From NCBI GenBank assembly GCA_051984675.1, contig JBPYFK010000167.1, forward strand, positions 1 to 64,000: a stretch of 64,000 nt of DNA. The letters run 5' to 3'. The notes under the pieces were generated by a model that was not told where the DNA came from, searched no databases, and worked only from the letters and a program-made list of their open reading frames with translations. The stretch is from JBPYFK01 sp051984675. Lineage in GTDB: Bacteria > Actinomycetota > Actinomycetes > Mycobacteriales > Pseudonocardiaceae. Position 1 is the first letter of the stretch, and each line of letters opens with the position of its first letter. Below are positions 1 through 8,453 of this stretch, in pieces. A program made the position numbers and the translations under genes.

Positions 1-196
1 GGTTCGCCGCGATGAACGCCAGCCCCGTCACCCACGCCGGCAACGCCCGACCGGACAGGAAGAAGTCCAAACTCGTCGACACCGACCGGCGCGCGAGCGC
101 CCCGATGCCGAGCACGAACAGGAAGTAGACCACGAGCAGGACGTAGTCGACTGGACTCGCGTTGAGCCGCAGCGTCCCCTGGGCTAGCACCTCCAC
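1..196 (-). CDS. Sodium:solute symporter, N-terminal part (cut by window edge)
   Basis: The first 65 codons of a minus-strand gene whose rest lies outside the window. It starts at a GTG at 196 preceded by a strong ribosome binding site (GGAGGTGGGG read on the minus strand). The peptide has a first hydrophobic helix (YVLLVVYFLFVLGIGALA) followed by the motif LDFFLSGRALPAW, which is typical of the SSS family of Na+-coupled membrane transporters, where it lies before the second helix. The substrate cannot be told from this part. A different symporter of the same superfamily lies at 57593-59290. Confidence 0.75.
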   Translation of the reverse strand, partial: MEVLAQGTLRLNASPVDYVLLVVYFLFVLGIGALARRSVSTSLDFFLSGRALPAWVTGLAFIAAN

Positions 197-524
197 GACG
201 CCCCACCTCCAGAACGAACAAAGTCAAACGATAATCACCATCCCGGTGATAACAGCGAACAGTACCCGACTGTGTGACGAATCACATCGTTCCGATATCA
301 ATTCGTTGGGACCTGAGACTAAATCGATCTGACCTGCTGCGCCGGACAGGGTCCCGAGGTGCCCGCCTGGCCCGTTGACGCACAGCGCCGGTTACTCCCC
401 CGAAAGCACCACATCGGCCGCATGCCCGTAGCGATGCGTCCCTGTGGCGGCAAGGAGAGCTAAGAATGATCTTTGCCTGGCGTGGTGCCTATGCCGCACC
501 CATGAGCAGGCGTGACCCCGGAGG
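197..524. other. Intergenic region, symporter promoter side
   Basis: No convincing gene. It should hold the promoter of the symporter reading left. A short inverted repeat ATCACC-atccc-GGTGAT at 234-250 lies about 40 bp upstream of the symporter start and could be a regulator site, but it is a single short copy. Confidence 0.4.
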
Positions 525-1190
525 TCAGAACAACCGGAATTCGTCCGGCTCGATGCCGCGCAGCTTGTCGTAATCCAGCGTGACGCAGCGAATGCCGCGA
601 TCTTCGGCGAGTGTGCGAGCCTGGGGGCGGATCTGCTGTGCGGCGAACACACCGCTGACCGGCGCCAGCAAGGGATCGCGATTGAGTAGCTCAAGGTAGC
701 GGGTCAGCTGCTCGACGCCGTCAATCTCCCCGCGCCGCTTGATCTCTACCGCGACGCTCAGACCTTGCGCGTCGCGGCACATCAGGTCCACCGGTCCGAT
801 GGCCGTGGGGTATTCCCGGCGCACCAACGACCAACCCTCACCGAGGGTGGTGACGTGCTCGGCCAGGAGCTCCTGGAGGTGCGCCTCCACACCGTCCTTC
901 ACCAAGCCCGGCTCGGGCCCAAGTTCGTGTTGGGAGTCGTGCAGCACCTCTTCGAAACTGATCACGAGTTTCTCCCCGGCCTTGTTCTGCACCGTCCACA
1001 CACCAGGGTCCTCGATCAGCCAGCAGGGCGGGCTCATCCAGTTCAACGGTTTGTAGGCGCGGTCGTCCGAGTGCACCGACACGGAGCCATCCGCCTTCAC
1101 CAGCAACAGCCGGTTCGCGACCGGCAGGTGAGCCGTAAGCCGTCCAACGTAGTTAACCTGGCAGCGAGCGATCACAAGACGCACCCGCAT
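525..1190 (-). CDS. nucS: Endonuclease NucS (mismatch-specific)
   Basis: 221 residues, full length for NucS/EndoMS, the endonuclease that performs non-canonical mismatch repair in actinobacteria and some archaea lacking MutS/MutL. The N-terminal DNA-binding part carries the diagnostic stretch KADGSVSVHSDDRAYKPLNW. The C-terminal nuclease part has the PD-(D/E)XK-like signature GPVDLMCRD...VAVEIKRRG and ends in GIEPDEFRLF, similar to the tail that in family members contacts the sliding clamp. The ATG start gives MRVRLVIA, which matches family N-termini. The gene is divergent from a NUDIX hydrolase, with a perfect 58-bp palindrome between them. Confidence 0.93.
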   Translation of the reverse strand: MRVRLVIARCQVNYVGRLTAHLPVANRLLLVKADGSVSVHSDDRAYKPLNWMSPPCWLIEDPGVWTVQNKAGEKLVISFEEVLHDSQHELGPEPGLVKDGVEAHLQELLAEHVTTLGEGWSLVRREYPTAIGPVDLMCRDAQGLSVAVEIKRRGEIDGVEQLTRYLELLNRDPLLAPVSGVFAAQQIRPQARTLAEDRGIRCVTLDYDKLRGIEPDEFRLF

Positions 1191-1260
1191 CAGGGTACGG
1201 GCAGCGACCTACACATCGAGCACCCCCGGCGCAGCGACTTCCCGCCAGCGCAACCGGTGT

Positions 1261-1318
1261 GGTGACAGCATGGGAGCTTTCCTGTCACCGGTGACAGGAA
1301 AGCTCCCATGCTGTCACC
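1261..1318. repeat. Intergenic palindrome, copy 1 (perfect)
   Basis: Two 29-bp arms with no spacer, exactly self-complementary. The core is GGGAGCTTTCCTGTCACC and its complement. This copy lies between divergent genes (nucS to the left, NUDIX to the right), so it cannot be a simple terminator of either. An ATG inside the right arm creates a false longer start for the NUDIX gene. Confidence 0.9.
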
Positions 1319-1367
1319 GCCCCGTCCACCCAGCGCACGAGAAGCACAGCCGTGCAGTATTGACCGC

Positions 1368-1907
1368 GTGGAACGGATCAGCACTCGTGAGATCTACGCC
1401 AACCCTTGGATGACCGTCCGCGAAGACGATGTTCGGCGCGCCGACGGCTCGACAGGCATTTACGGCGTCGTGGACAAACCCGACTACGCGCTGGTGATAC
1501 CGCTCGACCACGACCGTGTTCAGCTCGTCGAGCAGTTCCGTTATCCGCTCGGGATGCGGCGCTGGGAATTTCCCCAAGGCACGGCACCAAACAGGACTGA
1601 ACTGGGTCTCACCGAGCTGGCGACGAACGAACTGCGCGAAGAGACGGGCCTGCGAGCCGCCGAGATGGTCGACCTCGGTCAGCTCGATGTCGCGCCGGGC
1701 TTGTCCAGCCAGCGTGGCCGGGCTTTCCTGGCGACGGGCCTGACAGCAGGCGCCCATGAGCGCGAGCATGAGGAACAGGACATGCGATCCGCCTGGTTCC
1801 CGCGAGCAGACGTGGAGCGCATGATCCTCGATGGAGAAATAACCGACGCGCAATCGATCGCCGCGTACGGGCTCCTTCTGCTGCATGAACGGTACGCGTC
1901 AGCGTGA
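1368..1907 (+). CDS. NUDIX hydrolase (ADP-ribose pyrophosphatase-like)
   Basis: 179 residues from the GTG at 1368. NUDIX enzymes hydrolyse nucleoside diphosphates linked to another group. The NUDIX box is visible as GTAPNR...NELREETGL around residues 70-92, with EQFRYPLGMRRWEFPQG just before it. That layout is typical of the ADP-ribose/GDP-mannose pyrophosphatase branch. The box is slightly long and has Asn where Arg is usual before the first Glu of REUxEE. An in-frame ATG further upstream at 1308 falls inside the palindrome and is rejected. The true substrate is not determinable. Confidence 0.85.
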   Translation: MERISTREIYANPWMTVREDDVRRADGSTGIYGVVDKPDYALVIPLDHDRVQLVEQFRYPLGMRRWEFPQGTAPNRTELGLTELATNELREETGLRAAEMVDLGQLDVAPGLSSQRGRAFLATGLTAGAHEREHEEQDMRSAWFPRADVERMILDGEITDAQSIAAYGLLLLHERYASA

Positions 1908-1974
1908 CGGCGAGCTGTCCGCGTGCCGCGAAGAGCGGGCTGACGCAGACTGACGCCAGAACTAACCTGAACGG

Positions 1975-2649
1975 GTGCCATCACAGTTGGTTCCCTTCCT
2001 GCTTGTCGTCATCGTACTCACGGTGGTGCCCGGGCCAGATTTGGCGCTGGGGCTCCGCAACAGCCTGCGCGGCGGCACCAGAGCGATGTGGTGGACAGGA
2101 CTCGGCTGCTGCACCGGTCTTCTCGTGCACGCGGCAGCGTCGATAGCCGGCCTGTCCGCGCTGCTCGCCGCCTCCTCCACGGCCTACACCGTCGTCAAGA
2201 CCGCGGGCGCCGCGTATCTGGTGTGGCTTGGCGCAAGCACGTTGTGGAAGAGCTGGCGTCATCGTCACGACGCGCCCGAAACGGGTGGCGCGGTAATGCT
2301 TCGGCGGGAAAAGGACCAGCCGGAAACCTGGTCGCCCGACCTGACAGTCACGCGCCGCGCCGCGTTCCGGCAGGGGCTGCTCAGCAACCTGCTCAACCCC
2401 AAGATCGTGTTCTTGTTCCTCACTCTGCTGCCGCAGTTCGTCTCGCCCGGAGAGCCTCGGATAGCGACCTCAATGCAACTCACTGGCGTGTTCGTCGGGG
2501 TCGCGTTGGTGTGGTGGCGGTTGACGTCGTGGCTGGTCGGCAACCTGCGCGACCTGATCGCGCGGCGCCGCGTACGCCTCGTGCTCGAACGCCTCACAGG
2601 TGGGCTGATGGTCGCTCTCGGTCTACGGGTCGTGCTCGACGGGCCGTGA
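1975..2649 (+). CDS. LysE/RhtB family amino-acid exporter
   Basis: 224 residues with about six hydrophobic helices. The N-terminal PFLLVVIVLTVVPGPDLALG and the following GxxxG-rich helix are typical of the LysE/RhtB translocators that export amino acids and related small molecules. The central hydrophilic part carries FRQGLLSNLLNPKIVFLFL, the family's second conserved block. The start is GTG. It converges on murA. The substrate is unknown. Confidence 0.88.
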   Translation: MPSQLVPFLLVVIVLTVVPGPDLALGLRNSLRGGTRAMWWTGLGCCTGLLVHAAASIAGLSALLAASSTAYTVVKTAGAAYLVWLGASTLWKSWRHRHDAPETGGAVMLRREKDQPETWSPDLTVTRRAAFRQGLLSNLLNPKIVFLFLTLLPQFVSPGEPRIATSMQLTGVFVGVALVWWRLTSWLVGNLRDLIARRRVRLVLERLTGGLMVALGLRVVLDGP

Positions 2650-2685
2650 CCTCTGCCGCTCCCGCGCTGCGGCCGAGACAAGCGA

Positions 2686-2707
2686 TGACAGGAAGGTTCC
2701 CCTGCTT
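2686..2707. repeat. Half copy of the intergenic palindrome
   Basis: TGACAGGAAGGTTCCCCTGC matches one arm of the palindrome family. The partner arm is missing. It lies between the convergent lysE and murA genes. Confidence 0.6.
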
Positions 2708-2732
2708 CCACGACAACCGATGCGGTGGGCCG

Positions 2733-3989
2733 TCAGGCTGGCACCCGCTCGATTCCGGCACCGAGAGCGCGCAGGTTCTCCACGAAGTTGGGGTAGCCAC
2801 GGTCGATGTGGAACACGTCGTAGACCTCTGTGACCCCATCCCCGCAGAGCCCTGCCAGCACCAGCCCGACACCAGCTCGGATGTCCGAGGCCCACACTGG
2901 CGCACTGGAGAGCCGCTCGATACCGCGGACGACGGCGTGATGCCCGTCCGTGCGGGCGTCGGCGCCCATCCGCACGAGTTCCTCAATAAACCGAAATCTC
3001 GACTCGAACAGGTTTTCGGTGATCATCGACGTGCCGTCAGCGATTGCCGACAGGGCCAATGCCATCGGCTGCAGATCAGTCGCGAACCCTGGATAGGGCA
3101 ACGTTACGTAGTCCACAGCCTTCGGCCGACCGTGCATCACCACCCGGAAGCTCGCGTCGTCGGTGGAGACCTCCGCGCCGGCGGTGCGCAACTTCTCCAG
3201 CACGAGATTGACGTTTCCGGGGTCGACACCGCGGACTGTGATGTCACCCTGGGTGGCTGCCGCGGCGAACGCCCACGTGGCGCCCACGATCCGGTCGCCG
3301 ATCACCCGGTGCTCGACCGCGTTGAGCAAGGGCACACCGTGCACCGTCAGCGTCGAGGTACCGGCACCTTCGATCTTCGCCCCCATCTGCTGCAACATCA
3401 CGCACAGATCGACGATTTCGGGCTCCCGTGCGGCGTTGTCGATCACCGTGGTTCCTTCGGCCAGCACCGATGCCATCAGGATGTTCTCGGTGGCACCGAC
3501 ACTCGGGAAGTCCAACCAGATCTGGGCACCGTGCAGGTTCTCGGCCTCAGCGACCACCGCTCCGTGCTCGATGTAGCTCGTCGCGCCGAGTTGGCGAAGC
3601 CCGCTTTGATGCATGTCCAGAGGGCGGGAGCCGATCGCGTCCCCGCCCGGCAACGTCACCATCGCGCGACGGCAGCGGGCGACCAGCGGGCCAAGGACAC
3701 ACACCGATGCACGCAGCTTGCCCATGGATGGCGAAATGGCCTCGTGACTGATCTCCGCAGGAGTGACGATCGTGGCGGTGTCGCCATCGATGCGCACCTC
3801 GCAGCCCAGGCTACGCAGGACATCACCCATCAGCGGGACATCGAGGATCTCCGGGCAGTTGGTGATGGTCGTAGTTCCCTCTGCAAGCAGCGCGGCCGCC
3901 ATCAACTTCAGCACGCTGTTCTTCGCGCCGACCACGCCGACCTCGCCGACCAGTCGCGCGCCACCGTGGACCCGGAAATGCTCGCTCAC
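2733..3989 (-). CDS. murA: UDP-N-acetylglucosamine 1-carboxyvinyltransferase MurA
   Basis: MurA transfers enolpyruvate from PEP to UDP-GlcNAc, the first committed step of peptidoglycan synthesis. From the GTG at 3989 the protein is 418 residues and begins SEHFRVHGGARL, as in the family; a GTG seven codons upstream (4010) is the alternative. The substrate loop reads TLPGGDAIGSRPLD. The catalytic Cys of most MurA proteins (GGCTIG in E. coli) is Asp117 here. The same change is known in mycobacterial MurA, where it makes the enzyme insensitive to fosfomycin. KNS near the N-terminus is the conserved UDP-GlcNAc contact. It is followed, divergently, by the adenosyltransferase gene. Confidence 0.96.
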   Translation of the reverse strand: MSEHFRVHGGARLVGEVGVVGAKNSVLKLMAAALLAEGTTTITNCPEILDVPLMGDVLRSLGCEVRIDGDTATIVTPAEISHEAISPSMGKLRASVCVLGPLVARCRRAMVTLPGGDAIGSRPLDMHQSGLRQLGATSYIEHGAVVAEAENLHGAQIWLDFPSVGATENILMASVLAEGTTVIDNAAREPEIVDLCVMLQQMGAKIEGAGTSTLTVHGVPLLNAVEHRVIGDRIVGATWAFAAAATQGDITVRGVDPGNVNLVLEKLRTAGAEVSTDDASFRVVMHGRPKAVDYVTLPYPGFATDLQPMALALSAIADGTSMITENLFESRFRFIEELVRMGADARTDGHHAVVRGIERLSSAPVWASDIRAGVGLVLAGLCGDGVTEVYDVFHIDRGYPNFVENLRALGAGIERVPA

Positions 3990-4049
3990 GACCTGCCAGG
4001 TTACGGGCACGCCCCAACGGCGTCGCCGTTACCCCGGGCGTTGCTGGGA

Positions 4050-4096
4050 GTAAGGGAACCTTCCGATCACTGATGCGCGGAAGGTTCCCCTACTGT
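4050..4096. repeat. Intergenic palindrome, degenerate copy
   Basis: Left arm GTAAGGGAACCTTCC and right arm GGAAGGTTCCCCTACTGTCA pair imperfectly around an altered centre. It lies just upstream of murA and upstream of the divergent adenosyltransferase gene. Confidence 0.65.
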
Positions 4097-4188
4097 CACC
4101 GAAAGTAGGTCGCGAGCATGCCGCCGGGCCGGATCTCCATAGCGGACCCACGAGGGGCAGATGCCTGGTGGCGTCACCGTCGCTGACG

Positions 4189-4210
4189 GTAAGGGAACCT
4201 TGCTGTCACC
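4189..4210. repeat. Half copy of the intergenic palindrome
   Basis: GGTAAGGGAACCTTGCTGTC is a single arm without partner, about 50 bp upstream of the adenosyltransferase start. Confidence 0.55.
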
Positions 4211-4261
4211 GATGCTCATGCGGCACGACGCGCTCACGCCAACACCTCTTAGGCTTAAGGT

Positions 4262-4834
4262 ATGGCCGTCCACCTCACCAAGATCTATACACGGGCTGGT
4301 GACTCAGGGCAGACCCGTCTAGGCGACAACTCGAAGGTGCACAAGACCGACCCTCGCCTTGTGGCCTATGCCGACGTCGATGAGACGAACGCGGCGATCG
4401 GAGTAGCGCTCGCCCTGGGAATGCTCGACGCAGAACTCGCCGACCTACTACGCACCATCCAGAACGACCTCTTCGATGTGGGCGCTGACCTGTCCACTCC
4501 CGTATCAGAGAACCCGAAGTATCCGCCGTTGCGCATCACCCAGAGCTACGTTGATCGCCTGGAAGGATGGTGCGACGAGTACAACGCGCGGTTGGACAAG
4601 CTCACTTCCTTCATCCTGCCCGGTGGCAGTGCAGGTGGCGCACTGCTGCACCAAGCCCGATGTGTCACGCGCCGCGCCGAACGTTCAGCATGGACGCTCG
4701 CCGAGTCCGATGCGGAGCGAACCACGCTCCTTCCGGCGAAATACCTGAACCGACTGTCCGACTTGCTGTTCATCCTGGCCCGCATCGCCAATCCCGACGG
4801 TGACGTCCTCTGGAAGCCAGCCGGCAACGCCTGA
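4262..4834 (+). CDS. Cob(I)yrinic acid a,c-diamide adenosyltransferase, PduO type
   Basis: 190 residues, the usual size of PduO-type ATP:cob(I)alamin adenosyltransferases, which make adenosylcobalamin. The N-terminal ATP loop is clear (KIYTRAGDSGQTRLGD), followed by the all-helical core with DETNAAIG, LFDVGADLSTP, and the C-terminal block RCVTRRAERS...LNRLSDLLFILAR. The gene commonly sits next to murA and the atp operon in actinobacteria. Its presence fits the cobalamin riboswitch found upstream of metE in this window. Confidence 0.95.
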   Translation: MAVHLTKIYTRAGDSGQTRLGDNSKVHKTDPRLVAYADVDETNAAIGVALALGMLDAELADLLRTIQNDLFDVGADLSTPVSENPKYPPLRITQSYVDRLEGWCDEYNARLDKLTSFILPGGSAGGALLHQARCVTRRAERSAWTLAESDAERTTLLPAKYLNRLSDLLFILARIANPDGDVLWKPAGNA

Positions 4835-4898
4835 ACGTCCACCTCACGACGCTCTAATCGCCAGTCATGTGCAACAAGTCCCACGAGAGGGAGTCCCC

Positions 4899-4954
4899 CT
4901 GCAAGCAAGGGAACATTCCTGTCAGGTCTGACAGGAATGTTCCCTTGCTTGCAG
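4899..4954. repeat. Intergenic palindrome, copy 2
   Basis: Arms of about 26 bp (GCAAGCAAGGGAACATTCCT and complement) pair perfectly around a 3-nt centre. It lies between the convergent adenosyltransferase and DUF2550 genes, a terminator-like position. Confidence 0.9.
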
Positions 4955-4990
4955 CCGGCCGCGCGTCCCGACGGCAGCAAAAACGTGAGA

Positions 4991-5017
4991 GCCCCTCGCG
5001 CGGCATCGCGAAGGGGC
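4991..5017 (-). terminator. Hairpin after the DUF2550/atpC end
   Basis: GCCCCTCGCG pairs with CGCGAAGGGGC with a one-base bulge. It lies 15 bp beyond the DUF2550 stop codon on the minus strand. There is no U tract, as is usual in high-GC actinobacteria. Confidence 0.6.
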
Positions 5018-5031
5018 GGGATTACGCAGGG

Positions 5032-5466
5032 TTACGAAGCCCAGGGAATGGAACTTCCTGGCGGCGCCGACTCCAGCCAGGAAAGGAACCCGGTCAACGC
5101 GTCGGGACCCATCGCCAGCTCAAGCTGGCCATCAAAGCCGTTGAACCGCAGAATCGTCGCGCCCGCGGGCATGGTGTACCCCTCGGGCAACGTGGGCTCG
5201 CGACGTTCCGCGATCTCCACCTTGCCCCGGCTGAGAACCAGGTTCGGGCCGGAACTCACGCTCAGCACCCGGTACCAGGCGAACTCTTCACCGCGATAGT
5301 GGCCCACCCCAAGGTGCCAGCCGCGAGGGCTGTCATCAGCGCGGGTACGGAGGGCCACTTCGATGCCACCGACACGGAGCGTGCGGAGCCTACGCCACAC
5401 CGCCAGAGCGACGCACAGGGCGGCCACCACCAGTACCAGTCCGACGGCTCCGGCCAACCACCACAC
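5032..5466 (-). CDS. DUF2550 family membrane-anchored protein
   Basis: 144 residues from a GTG. One N-terminal membrane helix (WLAGAVGLVLVVAALCVALAVW) is followed by a soluble domain with RGWHLGVGHYRGEEFAWYRV and PEGYTMPAGATILRF. The family sits directly after atpC in most actinobacteria, as here (23 bp gap). Its function is unknown. Confidence 0.88.
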   Translation of the reverse strand: MWWLAGAVGLVLVVAALCVALAVWRRLRTLRVGGIEVALRTRADDSPRGWHLGVGHYRGEEFAWYRVLSVSSGPNLVLSRGKVEIAERREPTLPEGYTMPAGATILRFNGFDGQLELAMGPDALTGFLSWLESAPPGSSIPWAS

Positions 5467-5489
5467 GGCGCAGCCCCGCCCGCTCGCCG

Positions 5490-5855
5490 TTAAGCCGAGT
5501 GTCCGGCCGCTGCGAGCCTCGCGAGCGCACGCGCTCGAACGACGTCGTCGCCGTGCTGGAGCTCGCTGCGGGCTTCCTCAACCTCGATCTCCTGCGCCAG
5601 CTCGGCCGACTCGGCCAGGATGCTCACGCCTTCTTTCGTGACCGACAGGAAACCGCCGTGCACCGCAGCACTCACGGTCTCGTCGTCCGCAGTCGTGATC
5701 TTGACCACCCCGGCCTCGACCAGCTGGCCCAACAGCGGCTCGTGGCCGGGCAGGATACCGATCTCACCTTCCGTGGTCCGCGCTGTCACCGCTGTCGCCT
5801 CACCGGACCACAGACGACGTTCCACAGCGACTAGCTGCACGGTCATATTGGCCAC
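5490..5855 (-). CDS. atpC: ATP synthase epsilon subunit AtpC
   Basis: 121 residues. Epsilon is part of the rotor stalk of F1 and regulates ATP hydrolysis. The beta-sandwich shows TARTTEGEIGILPGHEPLLGQL, followed by a helical C-terminus EEARSELQHGDDVVRARALARL. The GTG start at 5855 has AAGGAG six bases upstream; an in-frame ATG three codons later is possible. A longer open frame upstream runs through a palindrome and is not coding. Unusually, about 240 bp including that palindrome separate it from atpD. Confidence 0.94.
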   Translation of the reverse strand: MANMTVQLVAVERRLWSGEATAVTARTTEGEIGILPGHEPLLGQLVEAGVVKITTADDETVSAAVHGGFLSVTKEGVSILAESAELAQEIEVEEARSELQHGDDVVRARALARLAAAGHSA

Positions 5856-5962
5856 GCTGTCTCCTTCGTCGGCTGCGTAATAGCAGTCTAAACAACGCCT
5901 AGGCGCCGCCGTGACTGGCCCCGCCAGGCCCCCAGAGGTGTCTTGAGCCTCCGGGGTATGGG

Positions 5963-6008
5963 AGCAAGGGAACCTTCCTGTCAGGTGTGACAGGAAGGTT
6001 CCCTTGCT
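5963..6008. repeat. Intergenic palindrome, copy 3, inside the atp operon
   Basis: GCAAGGGAACCTTCCTGTCA and its complement around a 4-nt centre. It lies between atpD and atpC, two genes transcribed in the same direction, so it may affect read-through or RNA stability within the operon. Confidence 0.9.
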
Positions 6009-6096
6009 GCCGCACGCCTGCACCGGCGCCACCGGCGGCGCTCCAGCCTGAGCCCGGCCCTGGGGAAGAGCCAGCCCTGGGCCGGGGCCCGCTAAC

Positions 6097-7530
<1,434 letters not shown>

Positions 7531-7531
7531 G

Positions 7532-8443
7532 TCACTCACTTCCTGCTGACGAGAGCGCCTCGACACCACCGACGATCTCGCTGATTTCCTGGGTGATCTG
7601 GGCCTGACGTGCCTGGTTGGCCTCACGGCTCAGGGTACGGACGAGTTCGTCAGCGTTGTCCGTAGCGGACTTCATGGCGGTGCGCCGCGCGGCATGTTCG
7701 GACGCCGCCGCATCCAGCAGCCCGGCGAACAGGCGGGTGTTGATGTACTTGGGCAGCAGAGCGCCGAGCAGAGTCTCCTCGTCGGGCTCGAACTCGTACG
7801 CCGGCGGCAGCTTGCTCGGGTCGTAGCCGTACTCCACTTCCAGCGGAGCGACCCGCTTGACGATCGGACGCTGGGTCAGCATCGACACGAACTGGGTGTG
7901 CACCAGGTGCACCTCGTCGATGCCCGGCGTCCCATCGTCCTGCTGGCCGTCGGAGCCCGCCAGGACCGCGTTCACCAGCGTCTTTCCCGCATCGATCAGG
8001 TCTTCGTAGTGCGGACGGTCGGTGAACCCGGTCCAGCTGCCGGCGATCGGCCGGTTGCGGAACCGGTAGTAGGTCTCGCCCTTGCGGCCGATCACGTACA
8101 GCACCGGTTCCTTGCCCTGCTCGCGCAGCAGGTTCTGCAGCTCCTCGGCCTCACGCAGCACGTTGGCGTTGTAGCCGCCGCAGAAGCCGCGGTCACTGGT
8201 GACGACCAGGACCCCGGCCCGCCGGGGATTCTCCCGCTCGGTCAGCAGCGGGTGGTCCAGCGAACTCACCGAGGCCAACGCGGTCAGCACGTTGGTGATC
8301 TCGTCCGCGTACGGCCGCGACGCTTCGACTCGCGCCTGCGCCTTCATGATGCGCGAGGTGGCGATGAGCTCCTGCGCCTTGGTGATCTTCCGGGTCGATT
8401 TGACCGACCGGATGCGTTGGCGTAGTTCCCGAAGTTGAGCCAT
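7532..8443 (-). CDS. atpG: ATP synthase gamma subunit AtpG
   Basis: 303 residues. Gamma is the central rotating shaft of F1. The N-terminal coiled-coil helix (LRELRQRIRSVKSTRKITKAQELIA) and the C-terminal helix (AARRTAMKSATDNADELV) match the family; the Rossmann-like middle has SDRGFCGGYNANVLRE. The protein is at the usual length for actinobacteria, including the insertion typical of the group. It lies 10 bp after atpA. Confidence 0.97.
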   Translation of the reverse strand: MAQLRELRQRIRSVKSTRKITKAQELIATSRIMKAQARVEASRPYADEITNVLTALASVSSLDHPLLTERENPRRAGVLVVTSDRGFCGGYNANVLREAEELQNLLREQGKEPVLYVIGRKGETYYRFRNRPIAGSWTGFTDRPHYEDLIDAGKTLVNAVLAGSDGQQDDGTPGIDEVHLVHTQFVSMLTQRPIVKRVAPLEVEYGYDPSKLPPAYEFEPDEETLLGALLPKYINTRLFAGLLDAAASEHAARRTAMKSATDNADELVRTLSREANQARQAQITQEISEIVGGVEALSSAGSE

Positions 8444-8453
8444 GGCTACCCGG

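Noticed and set aside
1308..1367. Upstream ATG start of the NUDIX gene
   Set aside because: The ATG lies inside the palindrome arm; the family-like N-terminus begins at the GTG at 1368.
2088..4073. Long plus-strand frame opposite murA (661 codons)
   Set aside because: It is a GC-rich shadow frame of lysE and murA; its product is Arg/His rich with no domain, and the murA frame is certain.
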